Below, in pieces: positions 52,378 through 64,000 of a stretch of 64,000 nucleotides of DNA (position 1 is the first letter of the stretch; every line of letters begins with the position of its first letter). A program made the position numbers and the translations under genes. The notes beneath the pieces are model-generated. The model saw nothing but the letters and a program-made list of their open reading frames with translations, did not search any database and had not been told where the DNA came from. Source of the stretch: Pegea sp. RAD2-039 (lineage: Eukaryota; Chordata; Thaliacea; Salpida; Salpidae); the NCBI GenBank assembly GCA_034620365.1, contig JAQGEQ010000251.1, positions 1 to 64,000 of the forward strand, written 5' to 3'.

Positions 52378-54557
52378 AAGTTTCCTGTAACTAATTTGTA
52401 ATCATATATGTAATCAAAAACGCTTTTTTAGTTTTCAGAGTATATCAATTCATCTTCTTTTCATTTAAAACTGTTTGTTTGTGAAAACGTTTCAAAATTG
52501 CATGTAATAAATTGCAAATAATGGTGTAATAAAAAATATTTAAACAGCTTGCAACAAAATTCTGTAGTGAAATTTTTACGTCTCAATTATTAAAAATAAT
52601 CTTATTAATATTTTTTAGTTGGATTCTGAGAAAATTCTTTGATGAATCACCGCGTGGGCTTGCTAAACTATCTATTAATAATTTAATAAAAATTGTAATA
52701 TGATTCCTACTAATTACCGAGACTCGAAAAAAAAACAGTTCTTATAGAAATCATTACTGAAAATTAGTATATATATAATTTATTTATCTTAATAATTCTC
52801 ACTAAACCTTTTAATAAAAGCTGTCAAAAGTTTTAGTGAATATTATTTAAATAAATTTATGATTAAGATTTTTTTATTTAAGATTTTATAGTTTTCAAAA
52901 TGATTCAAAAACACAAAAATATTTTTAAACCAAGTTCTTTTTTTATTGCTAATTTTAAGACTATTTCTATAAACGTCTATCTAGACGCCTACTATAATTA
53001 TTCAAGACAACGATCGATTTTAAAGAATATTATCTATAATTTATTGATATTTCAAAATAAAAATAATAAGATAATTCAAAAAGTAAACTTGAAAATGATA
53101 TTAATTTACTCTTACAGTTGTTTGAAAGCATTTTGTGAAAATAAGTTTAGTTTTGTATCTGATGTCAATATCTGTAAGTTTACACTAAAAGCACTATTTT
53201 TTGTAAAATATGATAACTGTCTTCTCAAGTAACTATTATTGATCCAAAATTTTGTATAGAAAGAACTTTCATTGCTAAATGGAACATTAATATGGTTTTA
53301 ATGAGTTTTTTATTCGATTTAAAGGTCTAAATAAGCAGTATTTTTAGTTGGTAACATTTTTAAGTTATAATATGATTTTGTCATGATAAAGAAAATAATT
53401 TTCCATTAATTTTAAAATATTGGAAAATAATTTGAATTTTGAAGGTAAAAAGGTTTTTGTAAAAAGTTTTAAAATCATTGAAATTTATTATAAATGATCC
53501 GACAAAAAAATAACTTAGATAGAAACTTGTTCTTTGTTTCGTTAATATTTCATCTTCATGTTTCTTTTACTTACTGATTCTATTTCTTTGTTCCGTATAA
53601 AGTTGTTCTTTTTACTATTTGAAGCCATTTCTCTGAGTTATTGTCTTAAGATAAAATGTTATTCATAAAAACTGGACTTTATCAACTGAGCTCGTAGATA
53701 CCATGGACATTTTGGCGTTATACAATTTCTTAGTTTTCAAATAAGCTTTTATAAATATTTGTATTTTCTTAGATATATGGTTTACTAGTGAGATACAAAA
53801 TCAGTTTAAAGTGTAGATGAGTTTTCATTTACGATGAAAAAAATTTGCATTTAGAAAATTAAATATTTTAAAGAAAGGTATTTTTAAGATTTATTTCCTG
53901 AAATGCTGATAAAAATAAAAGGTTTTATAAAAATACTCGAAGTTTATGAGCTACCAAAGATGATAAAAGCAGTTTTAGTGATGATTGTATAGCTAGTAAC
54001 TACTGGACCATCAAGATATATTCAATAGAACTCCACAAGTCCTATAGATAGCTACAAAACTAAATTTTGACATTTTTATAGATAATTGTAGATATTAGTG
54101 GCTGATATTACAATAAAAGTTATAAAAAATTATCAAATATTGTTAGAAACTGGTGATGGTAACATTTACAAATCTTTGAATATTTATTTGATATTAAAAT
54201 TTCACAAAAAAACTTTTTAATTCAAAAATTCATTTAAAGTTTAAACTAAAAAGTTTTTAAAAATCACTTTCATCAATTTGAAATTTTTAAATAAAACTTT
54301 CAGTCGTCTGATTCGATAAAAGGAATAAATATTTATAGAAAAAGCAAATATTTAAATAAAATTTGAAGATCTCAAATCTGTTGAAACTTTTGACAAAAAA
54401 AATCGTTTGAATTTTAGAAGAAATTCTTAAAATGAAAAATACAAAGTTAGTTCCTTCTAATTGCTAGAAACTCTTGGTGGTTAGTTGACCACAATACAAA
54501 TAGTACTTGAACATATTGGCATCTTAGAATGAAAGTCCAAATGTTGTTTTACTCAGA
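52378..54557. other. Intergenic, AT-rich; one weak ORF
   Basis: Lies between the KMO 3' end and the CNOT1 3' end (convergent). A 110-codon frame with an ATG at 52900-53232 is rich in Lys, Asn, Ile and Phe, has no recognisable domain and is probably chance. Nothing else is supported. Confidence 0.4.
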
Positions 54558-54606
54558 AATAAAAGCGAGGTTGTAGCAGCTGAAACTAGAAACTCGCGCT
54601 TTTATT
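54558..54606. terminator. Hairpin with AATAAA on both strands
   Basis: Inverted repeat AATAAAAGCGAG (54558-54569) and CTCGCGCTTTTATT (54593-54606): 12 pairs with a two-base bulge and a 23-nt loop. It carries AATAAA on the plus strand and again on the minus strand. It lies about 300 nt past the CNOT1 stop, so it can serve as a poly(A) site for that gene; another minus-strand AATAAA lies nearer, at 54687-54682. Confidence 0.45.
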
Positions 54607-54909
54607 CTAACGGTCAAAAAATCTGGAGAATTTGGTGAAATAAACACGAAGATTTAAAATACAAAACAGGAGTATAGATGGTTTATTTGACACGAGGTGC
54701 ACACATGATTTAGTAGCTACCAGCTGGAATAGAATAAAGAAACAGTCGCCATTTAAAGGACTCTGTAAAAAATCGTGTACAGCTGTTGTTAACTAAAAAT
54801 AGAAAACATCGAACATGTGTACTGTCGTGACAGCATGCTGGAAATCGTGGAAACTTCTGCAAATACTCTTGTCAAAAATGCATATAACAAAATAGGGTAA
54901 AAGGTTGCT

Positions 54910-57900
54910 TTAGGACAAAGCAACATTAGAAACAGTAGGAATGCTTCCATTGGCTGGAAGAGCACTGGAAGTAGAAGTCTCATTTGCTGTACTGTTAGGT
55001 TGGATTTGAGTAAACTGCTTTCCTGTACAGCTTCGCGCCACAGAATCAAATAATCTAAAGATAGTGACGTGATAAGATGAGAAGATGAAGCTGAAAGACT
55101 CACTTTGTAATTTCGGGAGCACAGTTGACAAATTCATGTCTCCAAAATTTGAAGGAGGGATTTTTAATCAATTCAATGAACGTAATCAAAAGACCCCATG
55201 GATGAGGGCGGTTGACAATCAAACGTTCCAACAAGACTCTACATCAGTTAACAATTAATCATCATCTAACAAACTCGTAATCTCACCTGGTGATCTGCTC
55301 CTGAATAGCTTCTTGATTTGCTTCAGCAAACAAATATAGCATCGTACAACTGAAGTAGTGGGTATGTGAATTGGGGTAACGAAGTTGATTAGCAATCGCA
55401 TTCAGGAACAAATATCTTCCTACAAATTAACATCAATTGAAGACCTCTACCTCTGGATCTAATCCCACAAACCTTCAGTATCCAAATCTACCGACAAATT
55501 TTGGAAGATATCCATATGTGAGGAGTGAGTGATGGTTCCGATGGATGGTGTCGCCCCCTTGCTATGTAGATGGTTGATGGCTTGCACACCAACATACAAC
55601 ACCAATGAGTTGATAAGTGGGACATTGTACTGCAGTCCAGGTTCGGTGGACACCTACAGATGTGGTCAGTGAGATATGGACAGCTAATCACGTGATGTAT
55701 ACTTGTAGAATCGATCTGAGGTCGCTGAGGAAGGTGACGGGAGCTCGCGTTTCCAGGTAACTGTTCAAACTGTTGTGGAATTCCGATGACATCACACTGA
55801 TGATGTTGCTCAACACGATCGGTGGTTCGTTGATTTCCGACAATACATCGACCTGTAGATCGACGCTGATGACGTCACAAGCGCGCGGTGAGCAAGCAAA
55901 CAAACCTTGAGGTTGGGGGTGAAGGGGTCAGGAAGACGCATGTTGCGCGGAAAAGCGCTGAGGATGAGGTTCCTTAACTGGATGCAGTTTGAAGGAATCA
56001 CATCACAGAAGTTGTAGTGGAAGTTGCAAAGAAACTCCGGGAAGTCATGAAGCAGGACCAGGATCAAACGAAGAGTGCCCTGAAGATGAAAAGGGGTTGA
56101 AGGCGGGGAGATGGGTGGGCACAGGGAGACTGACCCGATAGAGGACATCAATGGATTTGCTAATCTCGACATTTCGTAAAAACGGAGAAAGAAATTTGAA
56201 AACAGCGATCAAAAGTTGAGAGTACATAGGCCACGTCGGCTGCAAGCAAATCAAAGATCAGTTGGTGGTCGGGGAGTGGTTGCTAGTGGTTACCGGAACC
56301 CCAGCAGTCGTCTTGACGTTTGGTGAACCGTTGACAAGCATACGCGAGAGATAACCGCGATATGAGATCAGTTCTAACCAGGCGAAGGCGAATCCTGGCA
56401 CTTTTCCGGGTCGCAAAATGTGGAAAGCGTTCCTGTAGATGAAAAGATGAAGATCGAATCTTGCTCATTAGGATCAGTTGACTGACGTGAAAGCTGTGAG
56501 GATTGGGGTGTTGAGGGTTTCAAGGAAGTGTTCAGGAGCTGTCAGCTCAAAGTAAAGCATGATGAGAATCCGTTGATATGGCATTTGGTGAAAATCAACT
56601 GATCTGTTCTCGTGATCATGAAGAAGAACACCAATGATCACTCCAAGGATCTAAACAAGAAGTTGATCATCAGCATGAGATAGTAAATTGAAGAAGAGAT
56701 CAACTGACTCTATTAAGGAAATGTATTCTGGTGGAGATGTTGGTTTCATTATTGGGCCACTTCACCATCATCACAATTAATCTGACGTAAGCGTCGAGAA
56801 GGTGGAAGCACTTGCTTCGAACCATCGATGGATTGATGAGAGCTTGACTGATGTTGGAGTCCTGAACAAGTAAGTAGATCAGATAGATGACGAGGTGGGT
56901 GAAGATGACTGACTTGTATCAACTTGTAAGTCATCTCTACAAATAATTCAGTGGCGATACGGAAGAAGCGATTGATGAGATCTTCAGAGGCAAAGATCTT
57001 GTGCTGCTGGAGCTGAAAGGATTACTATGAAGACCTGTTACTGAAGAGACATATCTGAACTCACTTGCATGAGGAAGGTGGTGAAACCTTTACAATTATC
57101 TCGACTAGCAGTTGGACTGTGATATATTTGAAGCCATTCACGCATATAACTTTCAACTTTCTCGAAGAAACCAGGAGGATCATCAAACTCTTTCGCCTAA
57201 AAGATAATTTTGTAGAGCGCCACCTAGTGTCATCATTTACTACCCACCTTTTTACGATTACCGCCCATTAGAACAGTGAGTCTTTGTACTCGACGCTCAT
57301 GATCTAAGATACGCGCGAAGCCATCATGCATGACGTTAGTGGCGGCAGGAGCTCGCCCACGTTCATCCAAATTCGATGCATGATTAGATCGAATCAACTC
57401 AAGCAATTGTGGCAACCTACAATATGATGATCACGTGATGAATACACAAGTGACAAACATTGAACACACGGGAGGTTGTAGGCCTCTCTGCGAGCTGCCA
57501 TCTCCTTCAGGACTTCTAAAGTATGATAGAACTTGCGGTCAGTGACCGGTGAACTGGCTTTCTCATCTACGAGAAGAGTTCGAAGAAGTTTGAACGCGAA
57601 CATCACTGATGAGTAATTCATGCCTCGTTCCATCGACTACATAACATCCGAAGATCAACATCCGGTTGAGATCAATGACGAAAGACTCACTTGAGCAAGC
57701 GAGCTATCAAACATTTCTAAATCAAGAAGATGAGCGCGAATCAACAACTCGGCTATTTCCACGTTGAATTGTAATTCGTCTCGATGATTCGTGAAAGTTT
57801 TAGTGACTTCCTTGTTGACACATTGAGCACCAAACAAGCGTTGGTCTTGAAGAGTCTTCAAGACAATTAAAAAACAGTTTCGGAAACGAATTAGCATCTG

Positions 57901-60900
57901 CAAGAAGTTGGTGATGTGAGAGGTTTTGTGGTGAGATTGTTGTTAGTACTTCATTATCAGGAGCAGCAGTTGTAGCTGAGTCTAGAAGACCTTCAACAAA
58001 CTAATGGTGAGATGACGCTGACATCTTTGGTGTTTTTCACCGACTTTACGGTGTCACAGAGGTTTTGTACGCTGACATCTTTGGTGTTTTTCACCGACTT
58101 TACGGTGTCACAGAGGTTTTGTAGTTTGATATAAGCAGGGCTGTTAGCGATAGGAAAACTCTGCAGATAAATTCAAGTTGGAAATGGTGATTTGATTAGG
58201 TTTCGGAGTTTACCTGTTTAGTGGATTCAATTTCATTAATACAACGTTCGTAGATCACTGAAACTTCATCAGGAACCCAGTTTTGTTGCTGTGAAGAAAC
58301 TAGTTACAAACAGCACCACCTATAACCATCATTACTACCGGTATTGGTCTTTGAAATGATACAACATTTGCTGGAGTGTCTGAAACAAGGAAGCCAGGGA
58401 TACTTCGACCAAACTCTTCATAAACAGCCATCTGAGTGTTGCTCACTCCACCAACTTTCAACCTGATTGGTTCAGACATCCTCTCTGCTTGATAAGTAAG
58501 AACTTGTCGGTCGCAGAACCTTTTGCCTTCTTGTCTAGCCAGTTTCCTCATCTCATAATCCTACGAAGGAATCAGTCACGATGTTTGCTGACCACTCTCG
58601 TGGTTGTTACCTGCGCGAGTCGCTTGTCGATTTCTATGATTGCTTTTTCAACGCAGATCTTTTGGATGTAACAACAAGCCAACTCGATATTGTCAGATGA
58701 GATGATTGTGGAAGCTTGATCGACGAGGTCTTTGAAGGAATTGACGAGATGCGGTTGCTGAAAAGTTGTCACTTTATCATCATCTCATGTTAGTTTCATC
58801 TTACTCTGACATTTCCTAGATTTTGCATGAAAGAAGCCTTTAGATTACTCAACATGTTGTTGTAGAGCTGTTCACGGCAGTAAGTGAGGGCCATACCAGC
58901 TGATAAGTTCCGGACCTAAGAGGAAAAGCAAGTTGAGATGGTTTGGAAGCTGCCTAGGTGGTCACTACCATCTGGTGAGCCGCGTTTTGCATTCGAAATT
59001 CATCCGAATCGAGCGCAAAGTCTTTACGAACAACTTGTTCAGAAGTATTTACTGCTAGCTTCATAGCTTTTTCCACTGTTGGTTGTATGACGTCAGAGAT
59101 CGCTCGTTCTATCGCTGGTTTGATCGCCATCGCTAGTTGAGGAGTTGAAGATACCAGCGGAATCTGGTGCAAGCGAGTATGGTTGGAGTTGGTGTTTGAA
59201 AACCAGTTGTGAAACTTACATCGCTTTTAACAACTATATGATTAGCTAGACAGGTAGCGAGTGAATATGAGTTGATGTCGTTGAAGTGGAAACGCGGAGG
59301 CACACTGATTTGTTGCAACTGGCTAGCAATTACAGAAGTCGTGGTGGTTTGAGGTGCTTGAGAGGTATTGTGTGGTTGAAATGGTGTATTTGTTTGACCA
59401 ATAGTCGGAATTTGTTGTTGGATTCCATTAATCATTTGAGAGCTGTTGAATTGAGAGTTTATTGATGTTGTGTGTTGGTTACGGAATGATGTACCTGGGT
59501 ATTTCAACTGGTTGTTCTGATGGTGTGTTGGGTGTGCTTATACTAGTAGTGGTCGGCGTGTTGGTGTTTGTTGTACTGCTGCAAGTTCGCTCGGTTGTTG
59601 TCGACAATTGCTGCTCAATTAGAAGATTGTCAATCTAAGATACAACTTCCTGAGTTTCATTACCTTCATTTTCAATTTGTTTTTCACTTCTTGGTTTTTG
59701 AGGTAGTTAGAGGGCTTGATGGTGTTGATGTCGATAGTTAACAACTTACACAAGACTTCAACTTCAAACTTGAGATTTAACTGAAAGATAAAAATAGTTG
59801 AAGAAAATAGAAGACGCGTCGATGAGGTGAGGAGACATGAGAAATACTTTTCAGCAATTTATCAAAATTTCAACGAATAAATAATCGAAGATTGTACCTT
59901 CAAGTCAGGTTGCTTGTGAAGTTCTAAAAGAACGCTGAGAATAGATGAAGTCCAAGGATTAGGAAGTTTGAAGATTCGACTTTTACTGATACTTTCACAA
60001 ATTTTGGCAACAAAAGGAACCACATAAAGTAGCTCTTGAGCACCTTTATAATTTGCTTCCCATAACAAACCTTTGATATCTAAATCCTATTGAAGAAGAA
60101 AGTTTAAGAAACCACCACTAGATGTCACTACTTGATGAAACTGACTTTAAACAAAATTGGAATGTTTTTTCCGATTGTGATGATTCCGAGAAAATGCCCC
60201 AAATTTTTCAACAAAGATCGATCAGAAAAATTGGCAGCAGTTTTATCACATTTCAATAAAACCTACAACAAACAGAAGTTGTCACAAAAGCAGCTCACCA
60301 ACCACCTCAAACTCACTTGAATATTTCGGAAAACCTCTTCGGACACAAGTTTTGATAATCCGGTTATTTCAAGATGATCTACGAAATTAGAATAGAGGAG
60401 ATGGAAATTGGGTTCGATGCTGACTCTTTTCATCACTAAATATTGAGACAACCACGCCAGCTGGTCGTGGCTGATCAAACCTCGCAGCTCATCAGACTAC
60501 AAAAATGAAAGTTGATGAAAGAGCAGTCTCTTAAGGATCAGGTCACCTTGACAGGGATGTTGGCCATCGACAAGTTGTTGAAGATGAAAGCAACTTTATC
60601 TTGAATCTGATCTGGAGGCGGTGGTATCCTTTCCTCAGGGATTTGAGCCCCTAGTAAGGTATCAATGTTGGTGGCCTTCGCAATTGACGGCTGCTGAAAA
60701 AGAAAAATAAAAAGGTGAGGAAAAAGATCATGAAAAAATGGAAGATATTTGCTGTATCCTGAAATATAAGAACAAGAACACTTTCGTTTTCAAGTGACAA
60801 TCAACTGAACGAATTTGGGAGAATTTCATTTTATTAAATCCTTTAATGTGGACATAATAAGAATGAGCAAATGTGAAATATTGTATGTACGGTAGTAGCG

Positions 60901-60942
60901 GTTAATTACCCGTTTCGAATCTCCCTCGGCCGCGTCCTTCAT
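54910..60942 (-). CDS. CNOT1: CNOT1 C-terminal half (MIF4G, CNOT9-binding, NOT1 domains)
   Basis: CNOT1 is the scaffold of the CCR4-NOT deadenylase. Exons (minus): 60942-60910, 60693-60547, 60496-60317, 60262-60146, 60086-59898, 59780-59664, 59634-59495, 59442-59220, 59163-58969, 58915-58811, 58757-58611, 58560-58339, 58288-58214, 58160-58104, 58000-57950, 57897-57691, 57636-57470, 57416-57248, 57196-57065, 57012-56914, 56861-56709, 56650-56487, 56432-56294, 56239-56135, 56079-55906, 55852-55703, 55653-55473, 55419-55287, 55238-55104, 55054-54910, about 1416 aa. MIF4G (about 25-260): [27 protein letters not shown]9-binding region (about 385-535): [14 protein letters not shown], then [16 protein letters not shown]1 domain (about 890-1400): [56 protein letters not shown]. 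The first exon has its own ATG with an in-frame stop just upstream, so the N-terminal half binding CNOT10/11 is absent. The exon at 58160 is disturbed by a tandem duplication. Confidence 0.93.
58015..58122. repeat. Exact 54-bp tandem duplication inside CNOT1
   Basis: Two identical 54-bp copies, 58015-58068 and 58069-58122, lie in the exon that starts at 58160 (minus strand). The unit is 18 codons, so the frame is kept, and the repeated peptide is [18 protein letters not shown]. Each copy holds a GTAAAG donor in phase 0, so the second copy provides an alternative 5' splice site exactly 54 nt from the first. Zero divergence means a very recent event or an assembly artefact. Confidence 0.9.
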
Positions 60943-60985
60943 TGTCGGCACTTTGTTTCAGTGATGTTTATAATTAATTCGTCGC

Positions 60986-60991
60986 CACGTG
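60986..60991. promoter_or_regulatory. E-box CACGTG upstream of the CNOT1-half gene
   Basis: Palindromic E-box 44 bp upstream of the first ATG, in a CpG-containing patch unlike the AT-rich flank. This is consistent with a promoter at this position. Binding by bHLH factors is family knowledge, not shown here. Confidence 0.35.
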
Positions 60992-60999
60992 ATCAAAAA

Positions 61000-61984
61000 A
61001 GGTCACCCTACTATTTATTTTTTTATATTAAAAAACTTAATTTCAACTAAATACGTCCCAAGCCACTTAACTATGAAAAAGAAATAACTAGGTTAGGCAA
61101 ATGTACTTGATCAAGTACAAAGTTGGTATAATCTGTAAGAAACAGGAATAATGAAGTAAATTAATTGAAATTTCAACCACTTGCTTCTGGTTTCTATCAG
61201 GATATTACAAGATTAGACCACGTGCTCAAATTATGCATCAATATTATATATGATGAAAAGTTGTGATTTCTATATTTGATTATGGAATATTTTATTAGAA
61301 GGGATTTCTGGTGATGAATGATTTTATCAAATAAATCTTTTAAATGGTTATTTGTAGAATTGATTATTTTATCAGAACAACTACTAGATGGTTCAATCAT
61401 TTGTCAACAAACAAACAGTTTGTAGTTTCAAATCTGATACAGACAAAGTTATCTTAGCAAAAAATTATGAAAATAATACATAATAATATACAAGATTAAA
61501 ATAGTAGTTCCGAAAAAGTAAATTTAGTTAAATGTCAACAAAACATTTAGTTTTGGATCTAATAATACAATTTCAAATATCAAAAAAATCTTTCATTCAA
61601 TCAAATTGTGAAGTCTGATAAATATCTTACCAATAAAATAATATCAGTAAAAAAACTCATAAGTTGTAAACAGCTAACCAATCAGTTGTTGCTGATATTT
61701 CGAGAAGTTACGAACTTTCTAACATAACAACTTGTGCAAAAGTTTCTACAGCTTTTTGTCAATCAGCTTTTTTCAAGCATTTCAATACAATCGATTCGTT
61801 TTCATTAAAACTACCTTCTTTGCAAGGTGTACATTCCAAAAGCTCGTTTTAAAGAAACATTTTGAGTGTACGCGGTAGGTAGTTTAGTAAAAGACCGCTC
61901 GTTCAAAGTTTAGAAAATTTTAAAAAAGTTTCTTACAATTTCAGCAAGGTACTTTCTTTGGCTACAAAAAGTAAAGCTTCGGAT
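61000..61984. other. AT-rich spacer between CNOT1 half and minisatellite
   Basis: No supported exon continuing CNOT1 upstream. The 67-codon minus-strand frame at 61197-61400 has no family resemblance. A second CACGTG lies at 61219-61224. Confidence 0.45.
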
Positions 61985-64000
61985 TGCAAATACAACCAGC
62001 CACTTGCAAATACAACCAGCCACTTGCAAATACAACCAGCCACTTGCAAATACAACCAGCCACTTGCAAATGCAACCAACCACTTGCAAATACAACCAAC
62101 CACTTGCAAATACAACCAGCCACTTGCAAATGCAACCAACCACTTGCAAATGCAACCAACCACTTGCAAATGCAACCAACCACTTGCAAATTGACAACCA
62201 GCCACTTGCAAATGCAACCAGCCACTTGCAAATACAACCAGCCACTTGCAAATACAACCAACCACTTGCAAATGCAACCAACACTTGCAAATACAACCAA
62301 CCACTTGCAAATACAACCAGCCACTTGCAAATGCAACCAACCACTTGCAAATGCAACCAACCACTTGAAAATGCAACCAACCACTTGCAAATGCAACCAA
62401 CCACTTGCAAATACAACCAGCCACTTGCAAATGCAACCAACCACTTGCAAATGCAACCAGCCACTTGCAAATGCAACCAACCACTTGCAAATGCAACCAA
62501 CCACTTGCAAATGCAACCAACCACTTGCAAATACAACCAGCCACTTGAAAATGCAACCAGCCACTTGCAAATGCAACCAACCACTTGCAAATGCAACAGC
62601 CAGTTGCAAATGCAACCAGCCACTTGCAAATGCAACCAACCACTTGCAAATGCAACCAACCACTTGCAAATGCCAGTTGCAAATACAACCAACCACTTGC
62701 AAATACAACCAACCACTTGCAAATACAACCAACCACTTGCAAATGCAACCAACCACTTGCAAATGCAACCAACCACTTGCAAATACAACCAGCCACTTGA
62801 AAATGCAACCAGCCACTTGCAAATGCAACCAACCACTTGCAAATGCAACCAACCACTTGCAAATACAACCAACCACTTGCAAATGCAACCAGCCACTTGC
62901 AAATGCAACCAGCCACTTGCAAATGCAACCAACCACTTGCAAATGCAACCAGCCACTTGCAAATGCAACCAGCCACTTGCAAATGCAACCAGCCACTTGC
63001 AAATGCAACCAACCACTTCCAAATACAACCAACCACTTGCAAATACAACCAGCCAGTTGCAAATACAACCAACCACTTGCAAATACAACCAGCCAGTTGC
63101 AAATACAACCAACCACTTGCAAATACAACCAACCACTTGCAAATACAACCAGCCACTTGAAAATACAACCAGCCACTTGAAAATGCAACCAACACTTGCA
63201 AATGCAACCAGCCACCAACTTGCAAATACAACTAGCCACTTGCAAATACAACCAACCACTTGCAAATGCAACCAACCACTTGCAAATGCAACCAGCCACT
63301 TGCAAATACAACCAACCACTTGCAAATACAACCAGCCACTTGAAAATGCAACCAGCCACTTGCAAATGCAACCAACCACTTGCAAATACAACCAGCCACT
63401 TGCAAATACAACCAGCCACTTGCAAATACAACCAGCCACTTGCAAATGCAACCAGCCACTTGCAAATGCAACCAGCCACTTGCAAATGCAACCAGCCACT
63501 TGCAAATGCAACCAACCACTTGCAAATTCAACCAACCACTTGCAAATACAACCAACCACTTGCAAATGCAACCAACCACTTGCAAATGCAACCAACCACT
63601 TGCAAATGCAACCAACCACTTGCAAATGCAACCAACCACTTGCAAATACAACCAACCACTTGCAAATACAACCAGCCAGTTGCAAATACAACCAACCACT
63701 TGCAAATACAACCAACCACTTGCAAATGCAACCAACACTTGCAAATGCAACCAACACTTACAAATGCAACCAACACTTGCAAATGCAACCAGCCACTTGC
63801 AAATGCAACCAACACTTGCAAATGCAACCAACACTTGCAAATGCAACCAACCACTTGCAAATGCAGCCAACCAACTTGCAAATGCAACCAACCACTTGCA
63901 AATACAACCAGCCACTTGAAAATGCAACCAGCCACTTGAAAATGCAACCAGCCACTTGCAAATGCAACCAACCACTTGCAAATGCAACCAACCACTTGAA
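61985..64000. repeat. 20-bp minisatellite, about 100 copies, open at window end
   Basis: Tandem array with consensus unit CCACTTGCAAATGCAACCAA. Common variants are TACAACC for TGCAACC, AGCC for AACC, CTTGAAAAT for CTTGCAAAT and CAGTTGC for CACTTGC. Some units have lost one base and a few junctions are irregular (62190, 62595, 62672, 63205). The array continues past the end of the window, so its full length is unknown. Because the unit lacks stop codons and is not a multiple of three, several frames are open for hundreds of codons on both strands; these are not genes. Each unit carries TTGCAAAT, close to C/EBP half-sites and the POU octamer. Confidence 0.97.

Noticed and set aside
52900-53232. 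110-codon frame after KMO
   Set aside because: Low-complexity AT-driven composition, no domain, no conserved signals; length is possible by chance in such sequence.
61910-63995. Open frames of up to 615 codons on both strands in the repeat array
   Set aside because: They arise because a stop-free 20-bp unit is read in all phases, giving the same 20-residue repeat in every frame. No start context, splice signals or domain supports coding.
61985-64000. Regular repeats resembling a CRISPR array
   Set aside because: Units are directly contiguous without spacers and the genome is eukaryotic.

Overview
This window is nuclear DNA from an invertebrate animal, not a prokaryote. It is strongly AT-rich, has GT-AG introns (many only about 45-75 bp), AATAAA poly(A) signals, a U2 spliceosomal RNA gene, LINE remnants and animal-specific protein families (dystrophin WW/EF/ZZ module, SEPT6-group septin, FAM107, TM7SF3, CTC1, KMO, CNOT1). 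A tunicate-like genome would fit the short introns and frequent TGACGTCA sites, but this is inference and the species cannot be fixed from the sequence.

Layout. 0.56-0.75 kb: U2 snRNA (minus). 3.3-5.1 kb: METTL6 (plus, 6 exons, 284 aa), convergent with a FAM107-family gene (minus, 5.9-7.5 kb). 10.4-13.5 kb: TM7SF3 (plus, 8 exons). 20.0-22.2 kb: a short dystrophin-like gene (minus), intronless apart from one in-frame TGA. 23.3-24.6 kb: an intronless SEPT6-group septin (minus). About 29.3, 32.9-34.5 and 43.6-44.5 kb: decayed copies of LINE retrotransposons. 30.1-30.8 kb: a small 4-exon gene with a TATA box, assembled by hand, encoding a short secreted peptide of antimicrobial-precursor type. 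38.0-40.9 kb: an unrecognised 448-aa coiled-coil protein gene (plus). 46.3-49.4 kb: CTC1 of the telomeric CST complex as one 1045-aa exon, followed 226 bp later by the 16-exon kynurenine 3-monooxygenase gene (49.6-52.4 kb). 54.9-60.9 kb: about 30 exons (minus) of the C-terminal half of CNOT1, starting with its own ATG just before the MIF4G domain. 62.0 kb to the window end: a 20-bp minisatellite of roughly 100 copies.

The genes are housekeeping functions that do not form one pathway: splicing (U2), tRNA modification (METTL6), cytoskeleton (septin, dystrophin-like), telomere maintenance (CTC1), tryptophan catabolism (KMO), mRNA deadenylation (CNOT1). The most unusual points are the apparently split CNOT1 gene with an exact 54-bp tandem duplication over a disturbed exon, the small secreted-peptide gene, the TGA-interrupted dystrophin-like gene, and the large minisatellite. 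All exon models were built by reading splice sites and codon phase by eye; protein identities rest on recognised family motifs, not on database searches.
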